A stretch of DNA of 64,000 nt, from the NCBI GenBank assembly GCA_963665575.2, contig CAXXDW010000002.1:1-64000 (forward strand), given 5' to 3'. The stretch's first letter is position 1. Each line of letters opens with the position of its first letter. The translations under genes and the position numbers were made by a program. Origin of the DNA: Rariloculus sp963665575. GTDB lineage: Bacteria > Pseudomonadota > Gammaproteobacteria > Steroidobacterales > Rariloculaceae. This document shows positions 36,242 to 43,528 of this stretch, in pieces. The notes beneath the pieces are model-generated. The model ran no database searches. It had not been told where the DNA came from and saw only the letters and a list, made by a program, of their open reading frames with translations.

Positions 36242-36250
36242 AATATATTC

Positions 36251-36499
36251 ATGAAGGTCATACAAATTACCATGGATGCAGAGCTCGCGGCGCAGGTCGA
36301 CGAGTGTGCCCGGTCGGTTGGCGCCACGCGCTCTGGGTTCACACGCGACGCGTTGCGCGCTGCGTTGCGACGCCATGAAGAAAGGCTGCTGGAGGAGCGT
36401 CACAGGGCCGGGTACCGCGGTACGCCGCCCCGCTCCGGCGAATTCGAGGTGTCCGAGGACGACATGGTTTGGGGCGACGACGGCTGGAGCGATGACTGA
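36251..36499 (+). CDS. Ribbon-helix-helix antitoxin of a MazF pair
   Basis: 82 residues. KVIQITMDAELAAQVDECAR forms the DNA-binding strand and helix A, and GATRSGFTRDALRAALRR helix B of the CopG/MetJ fold. The acidic tail (EFEVSEDDMVWGDDGWSDD) is typical for binding a basic toxin. The stop and the toxin start share one base (TGATG). No clear Shine-Dalgarno site; the leader is AT-rich. Confidence 0.9.
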   Translation: MKVIQITMDAELAAQVDECARSVGATRSGFTRDALRAALRRHEERLLEERHRAGYRGTPPRSGEFEVSEDDMVWGDDGWSDD

Positions 36500-36813
36500 T
36501 GCGCCGTGGTGAGATCCGCTGGTATCGATTCGCCCGCCCGGACAAGCGCAGGCCCGTGCTGATTCTCACGCGCGATTCCGTCATATCCAGCCTCGCCGAG
36601 GTCACTGTTGCGCCGTTGACGACCACGATCCGCGACATTCCAAGCGAAGTGGTGCTTTCCAGGGAGGACGGGCCGCCACGGGAGTGCGCAGTGAACTGCG
36701 ATCATCTGCAGACCGTGCCACGCAGCAGACTCGGCGGGCCGATCGGCAGCCTTTCCACCGAAAAGATGGAACAGGTGGTCAAAGCCGTCCGGTTCGCACT
36801 CGCGCTGGACTGA
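36499..36813 (+). CDS. MazF/PemK-type endoribonuclease toxin
   Basis: 104 residues. RRGEIRWYRFARPDKRRPVL is the MazF start with the substrate loop, VTVAPLTTTIRDIPSEVVL the central strands, and NCDHLQTVPRSRLGGPIG the conserved Asp/Gln-Val segment. It cleaves mRNA at short sequences. Forms a complete pair with the preceding gene. Confidence 0.93.
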   Translation: MRRGEIRWYRFARPDKRRPVLILTRDSVISSLAEVTVAPLTTTIRDIPSEVVLSREDGPPRECAVNCDHLQTVPRSRLGGPIGSLSTEKMEQVVKAVRFALALD

Positions 36814-36868
36814 ACGGGGCCGACCGCAGCTACCGCCCGGCGGCCTGACGGGTTTCGGTGGAGCGGCA

Positions 36869-36880
36869 AATGCTAGCATT
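36869..36880. promoter_or_regulatory. 12-bp perfect palindrome upstream of the alpha/beta hydrolase
   Basis: AATGCTAGCATT at 36869-36880, about 69 bases before the hydrolase ATG. A dimeric repressor site is possible; no cognate regulator is adjacent. Confidence 0.3.
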
Positions 36881-36948
36881 CGTGTCCGGGCCGCACGGTA
36901 CGTCGGCCCGACAAGATTCCCAGGTGTAAATATCCAAAGGATGAGTTC

Positions 36949-37659
36949 ATGAGCACATACGTTCTGGTGCACGGTGCATGGCACGGAAGCTGGTGCTGGA
37001 AGCGCGTTCGCAGCGCCCTTCGGGCACAGGGTCACGAAGTCTTCACGCCGACGTTGACGGGGGTCGGCGAGCGTTCCCACCTGATCGCCCCGGAGGTCAA
37101 TCTCGACACCCACATCGACGATGTCGTGAATCTCATCAAGTGGGAGGACCTGTCCGACGTGGTGCTCTGCGGGCATTCCTACGGCGGTTGCGTGGTTTCG
37201 GGCGTCGCCGACCGCGTTCCCGACCGCATCCACGGGATCGTCTACCTCGATGCGTTCGTGCTCGGCGACGGTGAGTGCCTGTTCCAGCACGTGCCCGCAG
37301 AACAGCGCGCGCTGCTCGAGGGCGGGGCGCGCGAGATCGGCGACGGCTGGAAGATCCCGCCGATTCCGGCCGAGGTCTTCGCCGTCAACGAGAACGATCG
37401 CGACTGGGTCAACAGCCAGTGCACGCTGCAGTCGATCGCGACGTTCGAGCAGCCGATCAAGCTGACCGGCGCCCTGGACCAGGTCACCAAGCTCACCTAC
37501 ATCCGCGCCACGAATTTCGTCGAGGGCTCGCCGTTCGGGCCGTTCGAGGACACGGCAAGGACCAATGGCTGGAAGGTCGTCAGGTTGGCGGCCGGCCACG
37601 ACGTCATGCTCGACCTGCCGGCGGAACTGACCGAAGTGTTGCTGGACGCCGCCGCGTGA
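36949..37659 (+). CDS. Alpha/beta hydrolase, EstC/hydroxynitrile-lyase-like
   Basis: 236 residues from ATG 36949, AAAGG upstream. The first strand TYVLVHGAWHGSWCWKRV supplies the oxyanion hole; the nucleophile elbow is GHSYGG with Ser77, and the catalytic His217 is in AAGHDVMLDLP. Many relatives are annotated as salicylate esterases, hydroxynitrile lyases or small-ester hydrolases. The fold is cytosolic and monofunctional. It lies between two toxin-antitoxin pairs but is itself intact. Confidence 0.9.
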   Translation: MSTYVLVHGAWHGSWCWKRVRSALRAQGHEVFTPTLTGVGERSHLIAPEVNLDTHIDDVVNLIKWEDLSDVVLCGHSYGGCVVSGVADRVPDRIHGIVYLDAFVLGDGECLFQHVPAEQRALLEGGAREIGDGWKIPPIPAEVFAVNENDRDWVNSQCTLQSIATFEQPIKLTGALDQVTKLTYIRATNFVEGSPFGPFEDTARTNGWKVVRLAAGHDVMLDLPAELTEVLLDAAA

Positions 37660-37717
37660 TCGATCGACCCGAACCGAATCGTCGCCACAGGTTCTCGTCA
37701 GCATCCTGAATATGGAC

Positions 37718-37738
37718 ATATGAATCGACCAGTCATAT
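37718..37738. promoter_or_regulatory. Inverted repeat operator-like site before the Phd/PIN operon
   Basis: ATATGA (37718-37723) and TCATAT (37733-37738) form a perfect palindrome 30 bases before the antitoxin ATG, in an AT-rich stretch. Phd antitoxins repress their operon by binding short palindromes. Confidence 0.45.
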
Positions 37739-37768
37739 ATTGTGTCCACTTTACACGGGTGCTGAAAA

Positions 37769-37993
37769 ATGAAGACGATCGGCGCGGCGAAGTTCAAGGA
37801 GCGGTGCCTGGCACTGCTCGACGATCTCGACCAGGAAGGCATCGTTATCACGAAACGCGGCAAACCCGTCGCACGCCTGCTGCCCTTCGAACGGCAATAC
37901 GCGGAGCTCATCGGGAGCCTGCGTAGCAAAGTGGATGTCCGGGGCGACCTCCTCTCAACCGATGTCGAATGGGACGCCGGTGCTGAATCTTGA
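37769..37993 (+). CDS. Phd/YefM-family antitoxin
   Basis: 74 residues. KTIGAAKFKERCLALLDDLD and EGIVITKRGKPVARLLPF are the Phd/YefM beta-alpha fold with its conserved TKRGKPVA strand. The tail (VDVRGDLLSTDVEWDA) is the probable toxin-binding part. The end overlaps the PIN toxin start. Confidence 0.9.
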   Translation: MKTIGAAKFKERCLALLDDLDQEGIVITKRGKPVARLLPFERQYAELIGSLRSKVDVRGDLLSTDVEWDAGAES

Positions 37994-38351
37994 CACGCAT
38001 ATCCTTGTCTTCGCCTTGCGCGGCACACTGCGTCCGCCGGAGAGCGCGCTGCTATCGCGCCACAAGTGGTCGGTGTCGGCAATCGTGCTGTGGGAACTTG
38101 CCAAACTCATCCAGCTTCGGCGGCTCCAGATGAGCCTGGACGACCGGGACGTTAAGCATGCGCTGGCTCAACTGCAAATCTGGCCGATCGACCTCGAAGT
38201 CGCCAGAGTCTCCGTCGCCCTGGACTTCAGAGGCGATCCGGCGGACGAAATTATCGCCGCGACGAGCGTCGTACACGAGATCCCCCTGCTTACGCGCGAC
38301 CGTTCCATCCGGCGATCCAAGCTTGTTCCGCTGGCGACGCCGACGATGTGA
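37962..38351 (+). CDS. PIN-domain ribonuclease toxin
   Basis: 129 residues from ATG 37962, overlapping the antitoxin by 32 bases; GTG 37980 is an alternative start. Acidic PIN residues are in VLNLDTHILVFALRG, VSAIVLWELAKLIQL, FRGDPADEIIAATS and LLTRDRSI. The protein resembles VapC-like toxins that pair with Phd antitoxins. Complete. Confidence 0.9.
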   Translation: MSNGTPVLNLDTHILVFALRGTLRPPESALLSRHKWSVSAIVLWELAKLIQLRRLQMSLDDRDVKHALAQLQIWPIDLEVARVSVALDFRGDPADEIIAATSVVHEIPLLTRDRSIRRSKLVPLATPTM

Positions 38352-38461
38352 AGACCGTCCGCCGCGCTGTTGAGGGCGCGAAGCGATACGTGTGATCATT
38401 CGCCGCTTCCGCGAATACGGCCGGCGGTCCGGTCGGTCGGGAATCCATCAGGGAGCACAGC

Positions 38462-39541
38462 ATGGCTGACAAGTACAACATCCTCTTTCTCGGGGCGTCC
38501 TACGGATCGCTGCTCGGCGCAAAGGCGGCCCTCGCGGGACATTCCGCCCACCTCATCTGCCTGCCGCAGGAAGCGGAACTCATCAACGCCGAAGGCGCGA
38601 TCGTGCGCCTGCCGGTACGCGGCCTCGACAGCCCCGTGGAACTCAAGACGAAGGAGATGCCCGGCACGGTCACGGCCGGCGCGCCGGGCGACGCGGATCC
38701 ATCCGACTACGACCTCGTCGTGCTCGCGATGCAGGAGCCGCAGTACCGCGTCGATGCCGTGAAGGAGCTGCTCGGGCGGGTCGGCGCCTCGGGCAAACCG
38801 TGCATGTCGATCATGAACATGCCGCCGCTGAGCTATCTCAGGCGCATTCCGGCGGTCGACGGCGACACAATCCGGGGTTGTTACACCGACGCCTCGGTAT
38901 GGGACAACGTGGCGCCGGAGTCGATCACGCTCTGCAGCCCGGACCCGCAGGCCTTTCGCCCGCCCGAGGAGAAGGTCAACGTGCTGCAGGTGGGCCTGCC
39001 CACGAACTTCAAGGCCGCCCGATTCGAATCGGACGCCGACACCGCCATCCTCAGGACGATCGAAGCGGACATCCTCGCGATCCGCCACGACGTCGGCGGG
39101 TCCGACGTCGAACTGCCGGTGAAGCTGCGCGTGCATGATTCGGTGTTCGTGCCGCTCGCGAAGTGGTCGATGCTCCTCGCCGGCAACTACCGCTGCGTGC
39201 AGGAGGACGGGATGATCCCGATCCGGGAGGCCGTCCACTCCGATCTTGAAGTCTCGAACGGCGTCTACGACTGGGTGCAGGACCTGTGCGTCGCGCTCGG
39301 GGCCGACCGCGACAACCTCGTGCCGTTCGAGAAGTACGCCAACGCGGCGTTGTCGCTCGGCAAGCCCTCATCCGCCGCCCGCGCGCTGGCCGCAGGTGCG
39401 CCCTACATCGAACGCGTCGACAAGCTCGTGCAGGCGCTCGCGGCATCGCGCAACATGCAGTCGGACAGCGTCGATACCACGGTTCGGCGCGTCGATGGCT
39501 GGCTGCAACGCAATCGCAGCGCGGCGGAGCGCGTGGCTTGA
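38462..39541 (+). CDS. Ketopantoate reductase (ApbA/PanE)-like oxidoreductase
   Basis: 359 residues from ATG 38462, GGGAG upstream. The N-terminal Rossmann start is NILFLGASYGSLLGAKAALA (GASYGS in place of GxGxxG), followed by the ApbA-type DYDLVVLAMQEPQ. The C-terminal helical domain is diverged from PanE (PVKLRVHDSVFVPLAKWSML). The protein may act on another 2-oxo or 3-hydroxyacid, because the usual Lys/Glu catalytic segments are not obvious. Followed by a putative terminator. Confidence 0.75.
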   Translation: MADKYNILFLGASYGSLLGAKAALAGHSAHLICLPQEAELINAEGAIVRLPVRGLDSPVELKTKEMPGTVTAGAPGDADPSDYDLVVLAMQEPQYRVDAVKELLGRVGASGKPCMSIMNMPPLSYLRRIPAVDGDTIRGCYTDASVWDNVAPESITLCSPDPQAFRPPEEKVNVLQVGLPTNFKAARFESDADTAILRTIEADILAIRHDVGGSDVELPVKLRVHDSVFVPLAKWSMLLAGNYRCVQEDGMIPIREAVHSDLEVSNGVYDWVQDLCVALGADRDNLVPFEKYANAALSLGKPSSAARALAAGAPYIERVDKLVQALAASRNMQSDSVDTTVRRVDGWLQRNRSAAERVA

Positions 39542-39543
39542 CC

Positions 39544-39573
39544 AGAAGGCGCGCTCGCACGATGGCGCCTTCT
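39544..39573 (+). terminator. Putative transcription terminator
   Basis: AGAAGGCGC (39544-39552) and GCGCCTTCT (39565-39573) form a perfect 9-bp stem three bases after the stop of the reductase gene. The following bases GTATTG give only a weak U-run. Confidence 0.5.
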
Positions 39574-39643
39574 GTATTGATGAGGCCGGCTTGCTAGAAT
39601 ACGAGGCGTCCGACAGACAACAACGGAAAAGAGGAACAAGAGC

Positions 39644-40330
39644 ATGAATTGCACTTCACGTACCTTGGCTCTGGTAACGGCTGCCCTCGCGCTTGGCGCA
39701 GGCTCGTCCGCCGTTGCCCAGGAAATGGGTTTCTTCGTCACGAGTTCCGGCTCCGGCGACGGCGCAAACCTCGGCGGTCTCGAAGGCGCCGACGCGCTCT
39801 GCCAGGAACGGGCTGCGGCGGCTGGCGCCGGCGACCGAAGCTGGGCCGCCTACCTCAGCACCCAGGGTCCCGATGCCGTCAACGCGCGCGACCGCATTGG
39901 CTCCGGCCCCTGGTACAACGCTACCGGCGTCATGATCGCGGCCGACCTCGACGAGCTTCACACGGACGAGGTGAACATCGACCACGAGACGGGGCTCGAC
40001 GAGAACGGCGAGATGGTCCCCTACGTGCACCTGCAGGACGACGGCACGGCCATACCGCCGCCCGAGCAGCCGGAGCCCGTCGAGCACGACATTCTCACGG
40101 GTACGATGGCCAACGGCATGGCCTTCGCCGAGGGCGAGGACCGAACCTGCAGCAACTGGACCTCGAACGCGGACGGCGAAGGCAGCGCCATGGTCGGCCA
40201 TAGCGACCGCCGCAGCCTGCAACCGGGCCTGTCGCCTTGGGCAGCCGCCCACCCATCGCAGGGCTGCAGCCAGCAGAATCTCGTCAACACGGGCGGTTCG
40301 GGCCTGATCTACTGCTTCGCGACCGACTGA
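39644..40330 (+). CDS. Secreted lectin-like protein of unknown function
   Basis: 228 residues with a signal peptide cut near AVAQEM (residue 25). The mature protein begins GFFVTSSGSGDGANLGGLEG and GADALCQERAAAAG, a pattern common in bacterial proteins annotated as lectins or with the collagen-type endostatin-like fold; YLSTQGPDAVNARDRIGSGP and the terminal YCFATD also match that group. Six Cys suggest disulfides and a periplasmic or extracellular place. Ligand unknown. Confidence 0.75.
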   Translation: MNCTSRTLALVTAALALGAGSSAVAQEMGFFVTSSGSGDGANLGGLEGADALCQERAAAAGAGDRSWAAYLSTQGPDAVNARDRIGSGPWYNATGVMIAADLDELHTDEVNIDHETGLDENGEMVPYVHLQDDGTAIPPPEQPEPVEHDILTGTMANGMAFAEGEDRTCSNWTSNADGEGSAMVGHSDRRSLQPGLSPWAAAHPSQGCSQQNLVNTGGSGLIYCFATD

Positions 40331-40690
40331 CGCGCGGCGTCAGCGGATCGTCGCCGGGCGGCCGCTCGTAACGTCGGAGGCTGTCGTCAGCCTGCGTGTG
40401 TCGCAGCGCCTGCCCGGTTGATCCGAGACTTCGGAAACCGCCGGCAACCACTTGGTTGTCGGCTGTTTCTCGTTCGGTATCTCCCAGGCTCGGCGTGACG
40501 GGTACCGATGTCTCTACCGCCTTGTACCGATGCTGTGTCAGGGCGACTGCGCGACTGCGGTCGCGGCTCATGCAACCGACACAACGCGGTAACGCAAACG
40601 GGATCGCACCTTCAAGGGCATGCGGAGGAGCGCTACCTCGCGGCCGCGCATCAGGGCCGCTGATCGGGGGCATGTTCGGGGGCATGTTCG

Positions 40691-40710
40691 GGGGCCGTGC
40701 AACGGCCCCC
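40691..40710 (+). terminator. GC-rich hairpin
   Basis: GGGGCCGT-GCA-ACGGCCCC gives an 8-bp stem with a 3-base loop. No U tract follows. It may end transcription from upstream or be part of the leader region. Confidence 0.3.
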
Positions 40711-40722
40711 CTCGCGGGGTAG

Positions 40723-40750
40723 TAGACAGTGGGCCGCTGTTGTGTATAAT
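40723..40750 (+). promoter_or_regulatory. Promoter for the TonB-dependent receptor genes
   Basis: TAGACA (40723-40728) and TATAAT (40745-40750) are separated by 16 bases, a good sigma-70 match in an otherwise GC-rich region. The receptor ATG is about 160 bases downstream, leaving a long leader. Confidence 0.6.
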
Positions 40751-40908
40751 CCGCGCTGCGTTTCAGGGGAAACGGATCTCGACGCGATCAATTCTCTCGC
40801 GTAAACTATTGATTTAAAAAGATATCTAACTCGGCGCGTTGCTGCAATCGCATCGCCGTGGGCGCGATGTATCCGAATGCGCACAAATACAAAACGAGGA
40901 AACTCAAG

Positions 40909-43191
40909 ATGAAGCATGTTGGGAAAGTGAGCGCACTCAGTGCCGCCGTCGCCACGCTGTTCGGCGCCTATGCCGCGCCCGTTCTTGCACAGGATGGCGC
41001 AGCAATGATCGAAGAGATCGTCGTCACGGCGCGCCGGCGTGAGGAGAATCTTCAGGAAGTGCCGATCGCCGTCAGCGCGTTCAGTGCAGAAGCACTCGAA
41101 TCCCGCAGCATCGAAAACATCAGGGACCTGCAGATGGCCCTGCCCAACGTGGACATCCGCGGGGGCGGAATCACCGGAGGCACTACGGGAAACTTCACCA
41201 TTCGCGGCATCCCCGGGGTGGCGCGCTACATCGACGACGTCGTGCAGTCCGGCGGTGCGGATGCCCTCCAGAACGTGGTTGAACTGGAACGTATCGAAGT
41301 CCTGCGCGGCCCGCAGGGGACCTATTTCGGCAAGGGCGCAATCAGCGGGGCCATCCAGTACGTGACCCAGAAGCCGCTGGACGAGTTCGGCGCCAGAGTC
41401 AAGACGACTTTCGGCGAATACAACCGTACCGACATCGTTGCCAACGTGGATATCCCCTTGAGCGACACGGTCCTGACCAAGGTCACTGCAGCGAGCCTGA
41501 ATCGGGATGGCTACGTGGACAGCCTCCGCGTCGACGAGTCCTACGGGGAGATTGACAACACGGTTCTCAGGGCCATGCTGCAGTGGGAGCCCAACGACTC
41601 GTTTACCGGGTTGTTCACGGCGACCTACAACAACCACGACGCGGGCATGCAGGCCAACGTGTTGTGGGATGTCGTCGAGAATTTCCCGGTGCCGTGGGGG
41701 CGGGCGCCCTGGAGTTGCGGCGGGGGGCCGGAGTGCTACAACGCGGCCGGCCTTGCGTTCACCGACGAACTGCATGCCTACGGACAGCGCGAGCAATACC
41801 TCAGCGAGTCGAGCTTCGCCGGCGACGGCTATGACAGCAGCGATCAGTCGTTCTCGGCCAATCTGAGCTGGGACATCAACGATTCGCTGACCCTCCGTTC
41901 GATCACATCCACGCGCGAACAGGATTGGGGCGTGTTTTTCGACATGGATTCAACCGAGTGGATTTTCTTCGACTGGTGGGACTACCAGGAACGGGAGGAA
42001 TTCACGCAGGAGTTTCAGCTTCTCGGCAGTTCGGACCGGGTCAGTTGGGTGGTCGGCCTCTTCTATCACGACCTTGACGAATTGAACAAGGATCAGATCT
42101 GGGAGACCTGGGACCGGCCGGGCTCGATCAACTGTCCCCGGATTCGGACCTGTCCGCGCTATCGTCACGCGGAGAATCTGATCAACACACAGGACACGGC
42201 CATTTTCGCCGAAGTGGTCTTCGACATTTCCGACCAGCTCTCGCTGACGGTCGGCGCCCGGTATTCCGAAGAGGACTTCTACTCGGAGGTCTACAACAAT
42301 GGCGAAGGCATTCGCGAACCGCAGCAGGGAACGAGGTACTTCGGCCAGATACTGCGAACCGACGCGCAGGGCGTACCGTTGATCTTCAACGCCAGCTTCG
42401 ACGCCTTCACGCCAAGGATCGCCCTGCAGTACCAGTTCAACGACAACCTGATGGGCTACATTACCGGGGCCGAGGGATTCAACGGCGGCGGCGTCAATTC
42501 GCTGTTCAATTCCGAACTGCCGAACAACGGCATCTCGCCCTATGACCCCGAGGTGCTGAGCAACTACGAAATCGGTGTGCGCTCGGACCTCGCGGACAAC
42601 CGCCTGCGCCTCAACGCGACCTACTTCTGGGGGACGTGGGACGGCATTCAGGTCGGCGAGGTGCTGACTCCCGGACAAACCACGACCACGAATGCGGGCG
42701 AGGCCGAAATCAGCGGGCTCGAAATCGAGAGTGTGTGGAGGCCGGCCGATTCGTTTCAGGTCGATCTCACCCTGTCGACGCTCGATGCCGAATATACGGA
42801 CACGGGTCTGTCGACCACCGTCCAGGTCGGCGACAGGTTCGTGAACGCACCCGACTCCGGCTATAGCCTCGGTTTGCAGTGGGACAACGATCTCAGCAAC
42901 GGCGGTTCGGTAATGTTGCGTTTCGACTATGGCTGGATCGACTCTGTCGTGACCTTCCGCGACAGGCGCTTTCACTTCCCGTCGCGGGCCAACGAGGACT
43001 ATGGTCTGGCGCAGGCCCGCCTGACGTATACGCCCGCCGCCGGCAATTGGGACGCTGCGTTCCACGTAACCAACCTGACCGACGAGTTCTACCGCCAGGG
43101 CGGTTTCCCGGCGGTTCTGGCGGGCATCGACCAGGGTGTCGTGGGCCGGCCCAGGGAATTCGGCGTAACGCTCACGATGCGCTTGCAGTAA
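40909..43191 (+). CDS. TonB-dependent receptor 1
   Basis: 760 residues from ATG 40909, GAGGA upstream. Signal peptide to about residue 27 (AAPVLAQDG), then TonB box IEEIVVTARRREENLQEVP (34-52), plug domain to about 165 (GGGITGGTTGNFTIRG, VLRGPQGTYFGKGAISGAIQ) and a 22-strand barrel ending in an aromatic strand (FGVTLTMRLQ). It imports a large ligand such as a siderophore, glycan or vitamin across the outer membrane with TonB energy. A near-identical layout in the next gene shows tandem duplication. The ligand is unknown. Confidence 0.94.
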   Translation: MKHVGKVSALSAAVATLFGAYAAPVLAQDGAAMIEEIVVTARRREENLQEVPIAVSAFSAEALESRSIENIRDLQMALPNVDIRGGGITGGTTGNFTIRGIPGVARYIDDVVQSGGADALQNVVELERIEVLRGPQGTYFGKGAISGAIQYVTQKPLDEFGARVKTTFGEYNRTDIVANVDIPLSDTVLTKVTAASLNRDGYVDSLRVDESYGEIDNTVLRAMLQWEPNDSFTGLFTATYNNHDAGMQANVLWDVVENFPVPWGRAPWSCGGGPECYNAAGLAFTDELHAYGQREQYLSESSFAGDGYDSSDQSFSANLSWDINDSLTLRSITSTREQDWGVFFDMDSTEWIFFDWWDYQEREEFTQEFQLLGSSDRVSWVVGLFYHDLDELNKDQIWETWDRPGSINCPRIRTCPRYRHAENLINTQDTAIFAEVVFDISDQLSLTVGARYSEEDFYSEVYNNGEGIREPQQGTRYFGQILRTDAQGVPLIFNASFDAFTPRIALQYQFNDNLMGYITGAEGFNGGGVNSLFNSELPNNGISPYDPEVLSNYEIGVRSDLADNRLRLNATYFWGTWDGIQVGEVLTPGQTTTTNAGEAEISGLEIESVWRPADSFQVDLTLSTLDAEYTDTGLSTTVQVGDRFVNAPDSGYSLGLQWDNDLSNGGSVMLRFDYGWIDSVVTFRDRRFHFPSRANEDYGLAQARLTYTPAAGNWDAAFHVTNLTDEFYRQGGFPAVLAGIDQGVVGRPREFGVTLTMRLQ

Positions 43192-43528
43192 CGGGCATAC
43201 CGCTGCGCGTACCGATCCGTAACCCGGCAGGGTTCGCTCGGACACGGTGACAATCGGAACCGGCGTCGGCTTTCGGCGCCGGTTCCTTTCGTTTCGGGAC
43301 CTGCTGACCGCTGCTTTTTGTCTGACTGAGCCTGCTCAATATTCTCCATCGATCTCCCGACCTTGTGGTTTTTCGCAGCACCGTCTGGTACAAGTAGTCG
43401 CTCCAAAGAGCGAAATACCTCCCCCCCTCCCGCGTGCAATACGACGGGAGCGGCGCGAAACAGCGCTCGCAGTGGCCCCGGCGGTCTCTTGCCGGGTCGC
43501 GTAACGGTCTAGAAGGAGGATGTTCCAG
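43192..43528. other. Spacer between the tandem receptors
   Basis: 337 bases: strong terminator at 43256-43294, then a low-complexity C-rich stretch (43412-43430) and a hairpin CGCTCCAAAGAGCG (43400-43413). A separate promoter for receptor 2 is therefore likely but none is clear by eye. Confidence 0.5.
43256..43294 (+). terminator. Rho-independent terminator after receptor 1
   Basis: GGAACCGGCG (43256-43265) pairs perfectly with CGCCGGTTCC (43277-43286) and is followed by TTTCGTTT. It is the best terminator in the window. Confidence 0.85.

Larger units (their letters stand above)
40331..40908. other. Gene-poor region before the TonB receptor pair
   Basis: 578 bases without a supportable gene. 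It holds short direct repeats (GGGGGCATGTTC twice near 40669-40692), a GC hairpin at 40691-40710, a promoter-like pair at 40723-40750 and then an AT-rich leader. Reading frames here lack coding bias. Confidence 0.55.

Noticed and set aside
36400..38082. 560-codon minus-strand frame over the MazF, hydrolase and Phd genes
   Set aside because: Spans several supported plus-strand genes and shows no domain.
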